Shown here one piece after another: positions 19,368 to 30,465 of a stretch of DNA of 64,000 nucleotides. Origin of the DNA: Candidatus Pseudoruminococcus merdavium (GTDB lineage: Bacteria > Bacillota > Clostridia > Oscillospirales > Ruminococcaceae); contig CAJFSS010000003.1 in NCBI GenBank assembly GCA_904419745.1, positions 96,796 through 160,795 of the forward strand, written 5' to 3'. A program made the translations under genes and the position numbers. The notes beneath the pieces are model-generated. The model was not told the origin of the DNA. It did not search any database and saw nothing but the letters and a program-made list of their open reading frames with translations. Each line of letters opens with the position of its first letter. The stretch's first letter is position 1.

Positions 19368-21230
19368 ATGAAGGGAGTTGATGCAATGGCTCGCAGCCAA
19401 AACGAGGAAGCACAGCAGATTCCTGCCGAAAAGCAGGAGAACGAAACAGCGTCCCACACTGTGCTATCAGAAGTTATGGGCAAGACGATGCAGTTCGCTA
19501 CCACAATTTCGAATAAAATCTACGATTTATCATTATACACAGGAATTAAACTTGTACGTACAGTAAAACAGCTGAAAAAGCTTTATCTGTACCGCTTTGC
19601 AAAATGCAAAGCGGAAGCATATGCGCATTTTACCGCCGCAGCGGAAAAACGTGCTGCTCAAAAAGTGGACAAGGCCCCAAACAGGGAATTGCATCCATTG
19701 GAGTTGTTTGCCCAGAAACGTGACAAAATTGCGACTACATTACGCAGCGCAAAAGCAGAAGGTTCTGACGTATTTGCCAGACAAATCCTGGCTTATCTTT
19801 GCGCAGGTACAAAAAAAGGAGTGTCCTATTGTTGCCGTGCGCTCAACTATGTTGCGCCGGTTGTCGCCATTGGTATTTTGGTTTATACAGTTCATTCCCA
19901 GATGAATGTCCAATATGCATTGCAGGTGGAATTTGATGGGACAACAGTTGGGTACATCCAGAGCGAATCCGTTTTTGATGATGCACAGAGTATGATGAAT
20001 GACCGTGTTATCTATCAGGATGGGGAAGAGAAACTCGACATTACTCCAGTATATACCATAGCGACTGTTTCTGGTAAGGATGCCCTGACCGATGTGGATA
20101 CTTTGTGCAATACTTTGATCCAGTCTTCTGGAAGTGAGATAACACAGGCAAGCGGCCTGTATATTGACGGTAGTTTTGTTGGGGCGGTAACTGAAGGAAC
20201 AGATCTTCAGAATGCCCTGGATGAAAAACTGTCCGCATACCGGACGGGTGCGGAAAATGAAGAGGTTTCCTTTGTACGGGATGTTGAAATTAAAAACGGC
20301 TTGTACTCTGTAGCGAGCGTTGTCCCATATGAGGAGATTAACACCCTGATTAACTCCAATGTCTCAGAAGAGCGTACCTACGTTGTACAGGAAGGCGACG
20401 CCCCATCTTCCATTGCGGATAAAGTGGGGGTTCCACTGAAAGAGCTTCAAGTGATTAATGGCGGAGGCGATCTCCAGGATAAGATGTACCCCGGAGAAAC
20501 GCTGAAAGTCGCAAGTTCTGTCCCCTATCTTAGTGTCCAGGTTGCTCGTGTGGAGAGCTGGACGGAAGAAATTGCTTATCAAACAGTAGAAGAAGAATCC
20601 AGCAGCTATTATGAGGGTGAAACCGAGGTGGAAACAGAAGGCCAAAATGGCCAGCGTTTAATTACCGGAAAGGTCACCTATGTCAATGGACAGGAAACCG
20701 GACGCACCAGAGATAGCGTTACAACGACAAAAGAGCCTGTCAATAAGGTGATTTTGGTTGGTACTAAGGAAAAACCGGTATACACCTCTCGTGGTTCCGG
20801 TTCATCTGCTTCCACCACTTATACCGGGGCTATCACAACCACTGGTAGCGGTAGGTTTATCTGGCCGGTAGCAGGCGGTTATTATAGCTGTGGTTATGGT
20901 GAGTATTACGGCCATACGGGTATGGATATTGCAGCCGGTGCAGGAACTGCTGTGTATGCGGCAGATTCTGGAACCGTTGTGACTGCGACGAACTATGGTT
21001 GGAACTATGGTTATGGAAATTATGTCGTGATCGACCATGGGAATGGCGTCCAGACCTTGTATGCACACAACAGTGCAGTGTATGTCTATCCAGGCCAGAA
21101 GGTTAGCCAGGGGCAGCAGATTGCAGCCGTTGGGCAAACCGGAAATGCATATGGAAACCACTGCCATTTTGAAATTATTCTCAATGGTTATAAAGTAAAT
21201 CCTGTCAGTTACATTGGTACAGGCAGGTAA
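19368..21230 (+). CDS. Membrane-anchored LysM-G5-M23 peptidoglycan endopeptidase
   Basis: 620 residues. The first 160 or so are charged and look cytoplasmic. One membrane segment follows at about 162-178 (YVAPVVAIGILVYTV), then a region with two weakly similar segments. A LysM domain lies at about 338-385 (YVVQEGDAPSSIADKVGV), a G5 domain at about 390-470 and a Gly/Ser/Thr linker. An M23 zinc peptidase domain at about 505-615 has HTGMD, YAHNS and HCHFE, the metal and catalytic residues. Such proteins cleave peptide cross-links in the wall. ATG 19368 (AGAAAGGTGA upstream) and ATG 19386 (AGGGAG upstream) are both possible starts. Confidence 0.9.
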   Translation: MKGVDAMARSQNEEAQQIPAEKQENETASHTVLSEVMGKTMQFATTISNKIYDLSLYTGIKLVRTVKQLKKLYLYRFAKCKAEAYAHFTAAAEKRAAQKVDKAPNRELHPLELFAQKRDKIATTLRSAKAEGSDVFARQILAYLCAGTKKGVSYCCRALNYVAPVVAIGILVYTVHSQMNVQYALQVEFDGTTVGYIQSESVFDDAQSMMNDRVIYQDGEEKLDITPVYTIATVSGKDALTDVDTLCNTLIQSSGSEITQASGLYIDGSFVGAVTEGTDLQNALDEKLSAYRTGAENEEVSFVRDVEIKNGLYSVASVVPYEEINTLINSNVSEERTYVVQEGDAPSSIADKVGVPLKELQVINGGGDLQDKMYPGETLKVASSVPYLSVQVARVESWTEEIAYQTVEEESSSYYEGETEVETEGQNGQRLITGKVTYVNGQETGRTRDSVTTTKEPVNKVILVGTKEKPVYTSRGSGSSASTTYTGAITTTGSGRFIWPVAGGYYSCGYGEYYGHTGMDIAAGAGTAVYAADSGTVVTATNYGWNYGYGNYVVIDHGNGVQTLYAHNSAVYVYPGQKVSQGQQIAAVGQTGNAYGNHCHFEIILNGYKVNPVSYIGTGR

Positions 21231-21240
21231 TAATTGGTTT

Positions 21241-21277
21241 AAAAAGCCCTTGCAGTCTTGTCCTGCAAGGGCTTTTT
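21241..21277 (+). terminator. Terminator after the M23 peptidase gene
   Basis: AAAAAGCCCTTGCAG pairs perfectly with CTGCAAGGGCTTTTT across TCTTGTC. Confidence 0.93.
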
Positions 21278-21677
21278 CTATGCAAATTTCAAAAAATATA
21301 TTTTTAAGAAAAATGATCACAATTTTGAGATGGATACGATAACCGTATGGCTATCTCGTGTCATCTGCCTGATGATTTGCTTTTAAAGATGTGGAAAAAA
21401 CTTAAAATAGGGTAATTGTATTGAAAAGAGGAAATCGTTGCCGTATCTAACAAAATGTACTTGTGCAAATTGAGAAAAAACGGTAAAATAAATTTGTGAA
21501 TATGCTTTGACATTTGTGACAGGAATGTTATAATACAAATACTGATTATTTAATTCACATAATTATTTTGAAATTACTTGTAAATACTATAGATTGTACG
21601 GCAAGAAAACAAATAGGATTACATAATTTTTCCTTTGAAATTATGGAACGAAAACGCCCGTAAAGGAGAGTACAGCC
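21278..21677. other. AT-rich upstream region of murA
   Basis: About 400 bases without a gene. It holds a strong promoter (21507-21534) and a 5' leader of about 140 bases to the murA start. No recognisable riboswitch or terminator is seen in the leader. Confidence 0.5.
21507..21534 (+). promoter_or_regulatory. Promoter of murA
   Basis: Consensus TTGACA, 16-base spacer and TATAAT, with an extended TG motif one base before the -10 box. Confidence 0.85.
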
Positions 21678-22970
21678 TTGGAAAAATATGTTGTTCACGG
21701 TGGAGCACGCCTGACAGGAGAAGTAACCATTAGCGGGGCAAAAAATGCTGTTGTAGCAATTTTGCCTGCAACCCTGTTAGCGCAGGACACCTGTATTATA
21801 GAAAACGTCCCCAATATTAGTGATGTTACTACCCTTTTACAGACTCTGGAGTGCCTTGGAGCCAGGATCCGTATGTTGGATAAATCCACGGTTATGATTG
21901 ACACAAGGCATGTTTCCAAATCCACAGTCCCCTATGAATTGGCCCGCCAGCTGCGTGCTTCCAGTTATTTTTTGGGCGCTCTGCTTGGACGGTTTAATGA
22001 GGCCTGCGTTTCCATGCCGGGGGGATGTGACTTGGGCGTCCGCCCGATTGATCAGCATTTGAAGGGGTTTGAAGCACTGGGAGCGGAAATCTCTTTGGAA
22101 AAGGGCGGCATGATTGACGCACGGGCAGAGATGCTTGTAGGAAGCCAGATTTATCTGGATATGGCCTCTGTCGGTGCGACAATTAACATCATGCTGGCCA
22201 GTGTCAAAGCAAAGGGGTTAACGGTAATTGAAAACGCTGCGAAAGAACCGCATGTCGTGGACGTGGCCAATTTTTTAAACTCCATGGGTGCGGATGTCCG
22301 CGGTGCCGGAACAGATGTAATTAAAATTCACGGGGTTGATACTCTCAAGGGAACCACTTATTCCATTATTCCGGATCAGATTGAAGCCGGCACTTTTATG
22401 GTTGCGGCAGCAGCGACTAAAGGCGATGTGCTGATTAAAAATGTGATCCCCAAACACTTAGAATCCATTACGGCAAAACTAGTTAAAATGGGTGTCGATG
22501 TGGAGGAATACGACGATTCTATTCGGGTATCCCGTGTGGGCGGCCTAATGAAATCCAATATTAAAACCATGCCGCATCCTGGTTTTCCTACGGATATGCA
22601 GCCACAGATTGCGGTTTTGCTCTGCTTGGCAGAAGGAACCAGCATTGTCACAGAAAGTGTGTGGGATAACCGTTTTCGTTACGTGGATCAGCTGCGCAGG
22701 ATGGGGGCCAATATATCTGTTGATGGCAAAGTTGCAGTGATTGAGGGAAATCCCAATGGATTTACTGCCGCCCCGGTAAAAGCAACGGACTTACGTGCAG
22801 GTGCGGCGTTGATTATTGCTGCATTGACTGCAACGGGCGTGACGGAAATTGAAGATATTTATCACATCCAGCGCGGGTATGAAAATATTTGTGAAAAATT
22901 AAAGTCCCTGGGGGCGGATATCAGGGAAATCGATATTCCAGACAACATACACATTGCGCAGGCACTGTAA
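21678..22970 (+). CDS. murA: UDP-N-acetylglucosamine 1-carboxyvinyltransferase MurA
   Basis: First committed step of peptidoglycan synthesis, adding enolpyruvate to UDP-GlcNAc; the target of fosfomycin. The 430-residue inside-out alpha/beta barrel shows SGAKNAVVAILPATLL with Lys22/Asn23, and SMPGGCDLGVRPIDQH with the catalytic Cys117. Presence of Cys rather than Asp implies fosfomycin sensitivity of this enzyme. The start is TTG 21678, set by AAAGGAGAG eight bases upstream. Firmicutes often have two MurA copies; whether this is the major one cannot be told here. It has its own promoter and terminator. Confidence 0.95.
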   Translation: MEKYVVHGGARLTGEVTISGAKNAVVAILPATLLAQDTCIIENVPNISDVTTLLQTLECLGARIRMLDKSTVMIDTRHVSKSTVPYELARQLRASSYFLGALLGRFNEACVSMPGGCDLGVRPIDQHLKGFEALGAEISLEKGGMIDARAEMLVGSQIYLDMASVGATINIMLASVKAKGLTVIENAAKEPHVVDVANFLNSMGADVRGAGTDVIKIHGVDTLKGTTYSIIPDQIEAGTFMVAAAATKGDVLIKNVIPKHLESITAKLVKMGVDVEEYDDSIRVSRVGGLMKSNIKTMPHPGFPTDMQPQIAVLLCLAEGTSIVTESVWDNRFRYVDQLRRMGANISVDGKVAVIEGNPNGFTAAPVKATDLRAGAALIIAALTATGVTEIEDIYHIQRGYENICEKLKSLGADIREIDIPDNIHIAQAL

Positions 22971-22979
22971 CCTTGTCTG

Positions 22980-23022
22980 GAAAAAAGCTGTGCGCTGCAA
23001 TGGGCAGTTCACAGCTTTTTTT
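22980..23022 (+). terminator. Terminator after murA
   Basis: AAAAAAGCTGTG pairs with CACAGCTTTTTT across a 17-base loop, followed by T residues. Confidence 0.85.
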
Positions 23023-23051
23023 GGAATCAGGAGAGTAGAAGGGAGTAGGCT

Positions 23052-23840
23052 ATGGCGAGATTTTGTCCGCTTTTTAGCGGGAGTTCTGGCAACAGTACCT
23101 TTGTAGGAAATGCACAAGAAGGACTGCTTGTCGACGCCGGTGTGAGTTGCAAACGGATTTTAGAGGCCCTGGCAGAAAGGGATATCCCACAGGAAATTAT
23201 TCGGGGGATTTTAGTTACCCATGAGCATTCGGATCATATCAAGGGATTAAAGGTTTTGACAAAACGTCTGAAAGTCCCGGTTTATTCTTCTGCCCCTGTT
23301 TTGGAATATCTTGCACAAAACGAATGCGTTTCTCCTGATTGCCGTTTAATGGAATTGGAACCGGATAACGAAATTGCCGGGATGAGGGTGACTCCATTCC
23401 ATACCCCACACGACGCAGTGGATAGTATGGGGTTCCGGTTTGAGACAGGGGATTCCCGTATTCTTGCCATAGCAACGGATCTTGGATATGTGACCCAGGA
23501 AGTCAAAGAACATATTCTGGGAGCGCATCTTGTGATGCTTGAATCGAATTATGATGTCCGCATGCTGGAATGTGGTACATACCCCTATTTTTTAAAACAG
23601 CGGATCAAAAGCAGTCGAGGACATCTCTCCAATGATGACTGCGCACAGCAGGTCTCGGAACTGGTAAAAGCCGGGACAGCGAGAGTGTTCCTGGCACATC
23701 TGAGCAAAGAAAATAATCTTCCCCAGCTTGCCTATGAACACACTCGGTACAGCCTTCAAGAAATTGGTGCAAAGGAAAACTATGATTACCTGCTCCAGGT
23801 AGCTCCAAGGGATATTCCGGCTGAGCTGATGGTGTTTTAA
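23052..23840 (+). CDS. Metallo-beta-lactamase fold hydrolase, WalJ/YycJ-like
   Basis: 262 residues with the metal motif THEHSDH at 56-62 (His57, His59, Asp61, His62) and a starting FCPLFSGSSGNSTFVG typical of YycJ/WalJ. Later ligands are likely in FHTPHDA, ATDLGYV and LAHLS. In Firmicutes this family is usually linked to the WalRK cell-wall regulon and proposed to act in DNA-related processes; biochemical role is not settled. Here it lies after murA and 15 bases before rlmH, a common clostridial order. Ribosome site AGAAGGGAG. Confidence 0.88.
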   Translation: MARFCPLFSGSSGNSTFVGNAQEGLLVDAGVSCKRILEALAERDIPQEIIRGILVTHEHSDHIKGLKVLTKRLKVPVYSSAPVLEYLAQNECVSPDCRLMELEPDNEIAGMRVTPFHTPHDAVDSMGFRFETGDSRILAIATDLGYVTQEVKEHILGAHLVMLESNYDVRMLECGTYPYFLKQRIKSSRGHLSNDDCAQQVSELVKAGTARVFLAHLSKENNLPQLAYEHTRYSLQEIGAKENYDYLLQVAPRDIPAELMVF

Positions 23841-23855
23841 CTGGGAGATGGTTTA

Positions 23856-24338
23856 ATGTTAACAGTCCAGATTATTTGTATTGGTTCGCTAAAAGAACGG
23901 TATTGGAAAGATGCCCTGGCAGAATATCAAAAGCGGTTAAATTCTTTTTGTCGGCTCCAAATCTTGGAATTGCCGGAAGAACGGCTCGCAGATCGTGCAG
24001 GCGAAGCAGAAATCGCTTCTGTGATTGAAGCGGAAGGAAAGCGGATTCTTGCAAAAATTTCTCCGAAAAGCTTTCTAATCCCTCTTTGTATTGAAGGCAA
24101 ACAGATGGATTCTATCGAATTTTCTCACCTTCTGGCACAGGTGGCTCTGGAAGGGTATAGTACGGTTACTTTTATCATCGGCGGATCCTATGGGCTTTCA
24201 GATACAGTCAAACGGGCCGGAAAACGTAAATTGTCCATGTCGGAAATGACCTTTCCCCATCAGCTTGCTCGCGTGATGCTCCTGGAACAGGTTTATCGCG
24301 CGTTCATGATTTCCTCAGGTTCTAAATATCATAAATAA
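23856..24338 (+). CDS. rlmH: 23S rRNA pseudouridine(1915)-N3 methyltransferase RlmH
   Basis: SPOUT-family knotted methyltransferase of 160 residues acting on 23S rRNA helix 69 of the assembled ribosome. The AdoMet-binding trefoil knot is visible in FIIGGSYGLSD and in SMSEMTFPHQLARVMLLEQ near the C-terminus. The terminal part reads SSGSKYHK, where many homologues have RGEPYHK, so the Tyr-His-Lys end is kept while the preceding Arg-Gly-Glu is not. Probably cotranscribed with the walJ-like gene. Confidence 0.93.
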   Translation: MLTVQIICIGSLKERYWKDALAEYQKRLNSFCRLQILELPEERLADRAGEAEIASVIEAEGKRILAKISPKSFLIPLCIEGKQMDSIEFSHLLAQVALEGYSTVTFIIGGSYGLSDTVKRAGKRKLSMSEMTFPHQLARVMLLEQVYRAFMISSGSKYHK

Positions 24339-24462
24339 AAATCTCTTCCGGTGCGCAAAACAAAAGCGTACCGTTTTTTATCTGTACAAAAACGGTGTGA
24401 TTTGCTATAGTTAGTACAGCGGGAAACGACAGGATACGACTTCTCTGATAGGGGGGATTTCT

Positions 24463-25899
24463 TTGACAATATTTTTATGGATTTTAGTTGCCCTCACGCT
24501 GATACTTGCCGCAGGGTATTTTTTCGTGGCAATAAAGTTTCGGGGAAAGAAAAAAATTCTGAATAAACGGACGCATTTTATTGCAGGTGCCGCAGCAGTT
24601 TTTATCATTACCTGCTCTCTGCTTGGAATTAAAGCTATCCGTGACACGATTTCCGGCGCAAATACGGATACTTATCTTGCACTTCTTGCCTTGGAAGAGA
24701 CAAGGGACGATGTCGCGGTACCTCATCTCTATGAAGCGCTGGGAAAGGGAGGTTATACTTTCCAAAATACCTGTGCTTCTGCCCTGCTGTGTATTTTGAA
24801 TGGGGATATGGCCCAGGCTACCCAGTATTTAGACGTGGTGGAATTTGAAAAAAAGCAGTCCAAACAGAATCAACAGGTGATCGCGGAAATCCGCGCACTG
24901 GTAGAAAATTATTCCTCGGATCCCCAGGGGCATCGTTCTGCTTTTAAAAGTGCCGCAACCCAGACAAGGAAAACTCTTTCCATCACGGCAAAGGATTCCC
25001 AGCGCTGTGAGGAGTATTACGATATCGAGAGGGATGTCTTTGCAGAGGTCTACCCAGTAGAGGGAATCGAAGCAAGTGGGGACAATGTCAGTGAAAAAAT
25101 CGGATCTTATCAGGCGAGTTACCCCCATGATGAAAATATTTTGAGGCTGAAAGTGGGGTATAATTATTTTCTTGGGAACCCAGACTATGCTCAAAAATTG
25201 GCAACGGAGTTGGTGGAACAGGAGGATAGCCTGGAAAACCGGGCACTTTATACGGATTTGATTGCACAGGATCTCTATGCAAACCATGGAAATACCGCCC
25301 AGATTGACAGGGAAGATGATGAAGCTTATGGATACTATGTAAAATCCCGCCAATATGGGCAAAAGGCAGAGGAAACCGAAACCAAACTTGCTGCAGAGAC
25401 TTCCGAAAAGAAACGGGAAAAACTGAACAAAACGCTTGTACAGCAACGGGAAAAAGAACAGGAGTATTACAATAAGGCAGTCTATGTCCCGGGATATCGT
25501 GCGGTAAACTATCTGGAAATAAAAATGGGATGGTTTGGGGATAATACAGGCCTGTGCGATTTGGCCAGGGCCAAGCTCTATTTTGCAATGGGCCAGGAAG
25601 ACAAAGCAGAAAAATTTATCCTGCGTGTGATTGATGCGAACGGGCATCTTGCGCTGGATTCCCCGCTCAAACAGGTTTCGTCCTCCCTATATACTTTGAA
25701 GAAAACGGTGACAGAGGGGGGCACAGTGGATAGCCAGAAACTTGAGAAACTCAGCCGCTTGCTTGTTATGCAGGGGGATATGTCCAGTATGCCAATGGGT
25801 TCCGGTACTTTAGGAAATGCTTTTGCACAGTTCGTATCCCAGTGCATACTCAATGTAGAAAAGGAAGGGGTTGCGGCAAGTGAATCACAGGGAGCGTAA
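24463..25899 (+). CDS. Membrane protein with a helical repeat (TPR-like) region, unknown function
   Basis: 478 residues starting at TTG 24463 after AGGGGGGA. Two hydrophobic segments (about 1-25 and 38-60) flank a short basic loop. The rest is a long soluble, mostly helical region with periodic Ala/Tyr/Leu patterns resembling tetratricopeptide repeats (YLALLALEETRDD, YNYFLGNPDYAQKLA, AKLYFAMGQEDKAEKFI) and a charged coiled section near 300-330. No family is recognised. It overlaps the next small membrane gene by 20 bases, which implies translational coupling. A scaffold or assembly role at the membrane is an inference. Confidence 0.75.
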   Translation: MTIFLWILVALTLILAAGYFFVAIKFRGKKKILNKRTHFIAGAAAVFIITCSLLGIKAIRDTISGANTDTYLALLALEETRDDVAVPHLYEALGKGGYTFQNTCASALLCILNGDMAQATQYLDVVEFEKKQSKQNQQVIAEIRALVENYSSDPQGHRSAFKSAATQTRKTLSITAKDSQRCEEYYDIERDVFAEVYPVEGIEASGDNVSEKIGSYQASYPHDENILRLKVGYNYFLGNPDYAQKLATELVEQEDSLENRALYTDLIAQDLYANHGNTAQIDREDDEAYGYYVKSRQYGQKAEETETKLAAETSEKKREKLNKTLVQQREKEQEYYNKAVYVPGYRAVNYLEIKMGWFGDNTGLCDLARAKLYFAMGQEDKAEKFILRVIDANGHLALDSPLKQVSSSLYTLKKTVTEGGTVDSQKLEKLSRLLVMQGDMSSMPMGSGTLGNAFAQFVSQCILNVEKEGVAASESQGA

Positions 25900-26200
25900 A
25901 AATGCACCGTCTACTGCCCCTTTCATAAAGGGAAAACCCCGTCCGGATCTGGTTGTGAAACTGGTACTGGCCCTGTTGACTATAGGGTTGTGTGCCTATA
26001 CCCTTGCCGCTTTGGCTGGGGTAAATGGCCTGAATATTTTTACCGTACACAGTACCTTGGGAAGTATTTATGCAAAGACATACCGCTATGCTGTGATTGG
26101 AAGCGTCCTCAGTCTGCTGGCATGGATATTTTGGGCAGTGGTATTGCGGGGGAGAAAAAAGCGTGAAAAGAAAGCAGAAAAAATTTCTGGAAAATCGTGA
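25880..26200 (+). CDS. Small two-segment membrane protein, unknown function
   Basis: 106 residues from GTG 25880, with AAGGAAGGGG at a good distance; an in-frame TTG at 25871 is too close to that site. Basic N-terminus, hydrophobic segments at about 25-47 and 65-85, and a very basic tail (RGRKKREKKAEK). Not recognised. The overlap with the preceding helical-repeat gene and the following membrane gene in the same direction suggests a three-gene envelope module. Confidence 0.7.
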   Translation: MNHRERKNAPSTAPFIKGKPRPDLVVKLVLALLTIGLCAYTLAALAGVNGLNIFTVHSTLGSIYAKTYRYAVIGSVLSLLAWIFWAVVLRGRKKREKKAEKISGKS

Positions 26201-26252
26201 ATTTTTTATGAATCCGACGGAAAATATGGGCTGTGTCTGCTATACTGGAATA

Positions 26253-26352
26253 GATCCCGGCTATTCTCCCCAGAGGTAGCCGGTCCCCCGTACAGGCACG
26301 GGGAATCCTGAATTTATGCCGCGGAGCCTGGTGCGGCGGAGTGAGGGTTACT
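26253..26352 (+). promoter_or_regulatory. Folded leader before the 26353 gene (possible riboswitch or RNA regulator)
   Basis: Three perfect hairpins follow each other: CCGGCTA/TAGCCGG (loop of 13), CCCCGT/ACGGGG (loop of 6) and GCCGC/GCGGC (loop of 10). The last ends just before the GTGAGGG ribosome site and the GTG start. The region is markedly GC-richer than its surroundings and lacks an open frame. It does not match a riboswitch class I can name; c-di-AMP and cobalamin classes were considered and lack their conserved cores. Confidence 0.5.
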
Positions 26353-28002
26353 GTGAAAAAAACCAGAATCATTGCGTATCTTATTGCGTTCGTCGTTTTC
26401 CTGGGATATCTCTTCTTTGAAGCGCCGAACCTCAATCCCCTTTATTCTGATGGGGCGATTTTGTGGTGTATTGTCATCACTGTATGTATTGCCATCTGGC
26501 TTGTAACAAAAGGCTCTCTGTTCCATCTAATCACGGGCGCCAATGGACAGAGGGAGTTGGGTTTTGATGGAATTAAGAAGCTTTCCAGAGTGGTAAAAAT
26601 CGGGGTACTGGTACCTTGGGCCATTGTCGCGGTTGTCTTTATCGGTTCTTCCGTGCTGTTTCAATTTGGTGCATACCGTGATCAGCTGACGGAACCACAG
26701 GATCGTACCTTTAGTTCAGACGTCCAGATTGTTGATGTTGAGAATGTGCCAATTGTGGATAAGGATTTGGCAGAAAAACTTGCCGATAAAAAGCTTGGGG
26801 AAAAGACATCCCTTGGCAGCCAGGTGGAGACAGGAGAACCCGTCATCCAGCAAGTTGGAGGTAAGTTGATGTGGGTGGTTCCATTGGAACATTCTGGGTT
26901 TTTTAAATGGCTTGCCAACTTAAATGGTACTCCCGGATATATTACTGTTTCTGCAACGAATATGCAGGATGTTGAGTATGTAGATGGGAAAAATATCAAG
27001 ATCCAGCCGAAAGCCTACCTGCTCCAGAATCTCAACCGGTATGCGCGGTTTCATGGGGGATTTTTTACCGGTATGACGGATTATTCCTTTGAAATCGATG
27101 ATGAGGGGACACCTTACTGGGTTATTTCTACATACAAAAATACTAGGGGTTTTGCTCTCCCGGAGGCAACTGGCGCCCTGGTTGTCAATGCGACGACAGG
27201 GGAGACCCACCGCTATACGATTGATAATCTCCCTTCCTGGGTGGATCGTATCCAGCCTGAAGATTTTATCATGACGCAGATCAATAACCGAGGGGAGTAT
27301 ATCAACGGAATTCTGAACTTTTCCAATAAGGATAAATTCCGTGCATCTGAAGGGCATGCCATTGTTTACAATAACGGAAGGTGCTATTTGTACACCGGGC
27401 TTACTAGCGTGGGTTCCGATGACAGCATTATCAGCTTTGTTATGGTGGACATGATTACCAAGGAAGTCTTTGAATATAAAGTCTCCGGTGCAACGGAAAA
27501 TGCTGCGCAGGCTTCTGCGGAGGGAAAAGTTCAGAACCTGAAATATACGGCAACTTTTCCTCTAATTTTGAATATTGATGGGAAACCGACGTACTTCATG
27601 ACTTTGAAGGATGCGGAAGGATTGGTAAAACAGTATGCCTATGTTTCTTTGGAAGACTATTCGATTGTCGGGAACGGAGAAACCATGGAGGCCGCCCTGG
27701 AAGATTATCAAACCAATTTGAAGCATGCGGGGGTCCTGAGTACTCCGGCAGAGGATCTGCTTGAAGAAAAAGAGGAAGTAACTGGGACCGTTCTGCGGAT
27801 TGCCAGCGAAGTCACAAGTGAGGATACCGTTTACAAAATAATTTTGAGTGAACAGGCGGATAAAATTTACCGTGTTTCCTATACGCTAAGCGACGAACTG
27901 GCGTTGACCAGAGAAGGGGATCGGATAACCCTATCCTTTCCCAAAACGGAAGATGCTGTGATTACAGCATCCGGGTTTGACAACCTGGAGTTTACTCAAT
28001 AA
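26353..28002 (+). CDS. Large membrane-anchored protein, unknown function
   Basis: 549 residues from GTG 26353 (AGGG site five bases upstream; GTG 26341 is also in frame). Three hydrophobic segments lie in the first 110 residues (about 7-25, 38-57 and 80-102). A large domain rich in beta-strand-like segments follows, with acidic ends and PepSY-like short motifs such as GALVVNATTGETHRY and YWVISTYKNTRGF. The orientation probably places the large domain outside the cell. No named family is assigned. It is the last gene of the membrane module and is followed by a terminator. Confidence 0.75.
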   Translation: MKKTRIIAYLIAFVVFLGYLFFEAPNLNPLYSDGAILWCIVITVCIAIWLVTKGSLFHLITGANGQRELGFDGIKKLSRVVKIGVLVPWAIVAVVFIGSSVLFQFGAYRDQLTEPQDRTFSSDVQIVDVENVPIVDKDLAEKLADKKLGEKTSLGSQVETGEPVIQQVGGKLMWVVPLEHSGFFKWLANLNGTPGYITVSATNMQDVEYVDGKNIKIQPKAYLLQNLNRYARFHGGFFTGMTDYSFEIDDEGTPYWVISTYKNTRGFALPEATGALVVNATTGETHRYTIDNLPSWVDRIQPEDFIMTQINNRGEYINGILNFSNKDKFRASEGHAIVYNNGRCYLYTGLTSVGSDDSIISFVMVDMITKEVFEYKVSGATENAAQASAEGKVQNLKYTATFPLILNIDGKPTYFMTLKDAEGLVKQYAYVSLEDYSIVGNGETMEAALEDYQTNLKHAGVLSTPAEDLLEEKEEVTGTVLRIASEVTSEDTVYKIILSEQADKIYRVSYTLSDELALTREGDRITLSFPKTEDAVITASGFDNLEFTQ

Positions 28003-28026
28003 AAGTCAGAAAAGGTAAAAATAAGG

Positions 28027-28064
28027 AACTCCGTACCACAATTTTGTCGGTACGGAGTTTTTTT
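28027..28064 (+). terminator. Terminator before the groESL promoter
   Basis: AACTCCGTACC pairs with GGTACGGAGTT across ACAATTTTGTC, followed by seven T residues. Confidence 0.93.
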
Positions 28065-28166
28065 GCGCAACAGGGAATTTTTCGCAAAGAAAATGGATAT
28101 TTTGTAAATGACCCTTTAATGAGAGATGAAAACTCGATTATTTTTGAAAAAAATTTGCAAAAGTAC

Positions 28167-28194
28167 TTGATTTTTCAAAAATAATCATTACAAT
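28167..28194 (+). promoter_or_regulatory. groESL promoter
   Basis: TTGATT and TACAAT with a 16-base spacer, ending five bases before the CIRCE operator. The transcript would start within or next to the operator. Confidence 0.7.
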
Positions 28195-28198
28195 ATAG

Positions 28199-28225
28199 TT
28201 AGCACTCAAGAAAAGGGAGTGCTAA
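28199..28225 (+). promoter_or_regulatory. CIRCE operator (HrcA binding site)
   Basis: Perfect TTAGCACTC-N9-GAGTGCTAA. The heat-shock repressor HrcA is known to bind this element, so groESL is predicted to be derepressed on protein-folding stress. Confidence 0.97.
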
Positions 28226-28230
28226 AATAA

Positions 28231-30233
<2,003 letters not shown>

Positions 30234-30262
30234 TCCCATGAATTAAAGATTGTAAAGATTTT

Positions 30263-30295
30263 CCCCCGGATGGCAATTGCCGTCCGGGGGATTTT
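30263..30295 (+). terminator. Terminator after groEL
   Basis: CCCCCGGATGGCAA pairs with TTGCCGTCCGGGGG with hardly any loop beyond the central bases, followed by ATTTT. The T-run is short. Confidence 0.75.
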
Positions 30296-30368
30296 GCTAT
30301 TGCAAAGCTGACGTTTTGGGCATGGAGAACCCTTTTGAAGAATACGATACAGAGGAGGGAAATTTTTA

Positions 30369-30397
30369 TTGAAGAGAATTTTTCTTTCAGTTATAAT
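30369..30397 (+). promoter_or_regulatory. Promoter of the OST-HTH/DUF3825 gene
   Basis: TTGAAG and TATAAT with a 17-base spacer, about 70 bases before the start codon. Confidence 0.7.
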
Positions 30398-30465
30398 GAA
30401 TAACAACCAGGAGTGTAGCTGTGTGCTGAAAAAATAGAAAGTTTTCGGTGTGGAAGGGGAATGAA

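Noticed and set aside
24371..24397. ACCGTTTTT/AAAAACGGT hairpin after rlmH as a terminator
   Set aside because: AU-rich stem without a T-run; too weak to call.
26253..26352. Assignment of the leader to the c-di-AMP (ydaO) or cobalamin riboswitch
   Set aside because: Partial resemblance such as CGGGGAATCC was seen, but the conserved cores and B12 box are missing.
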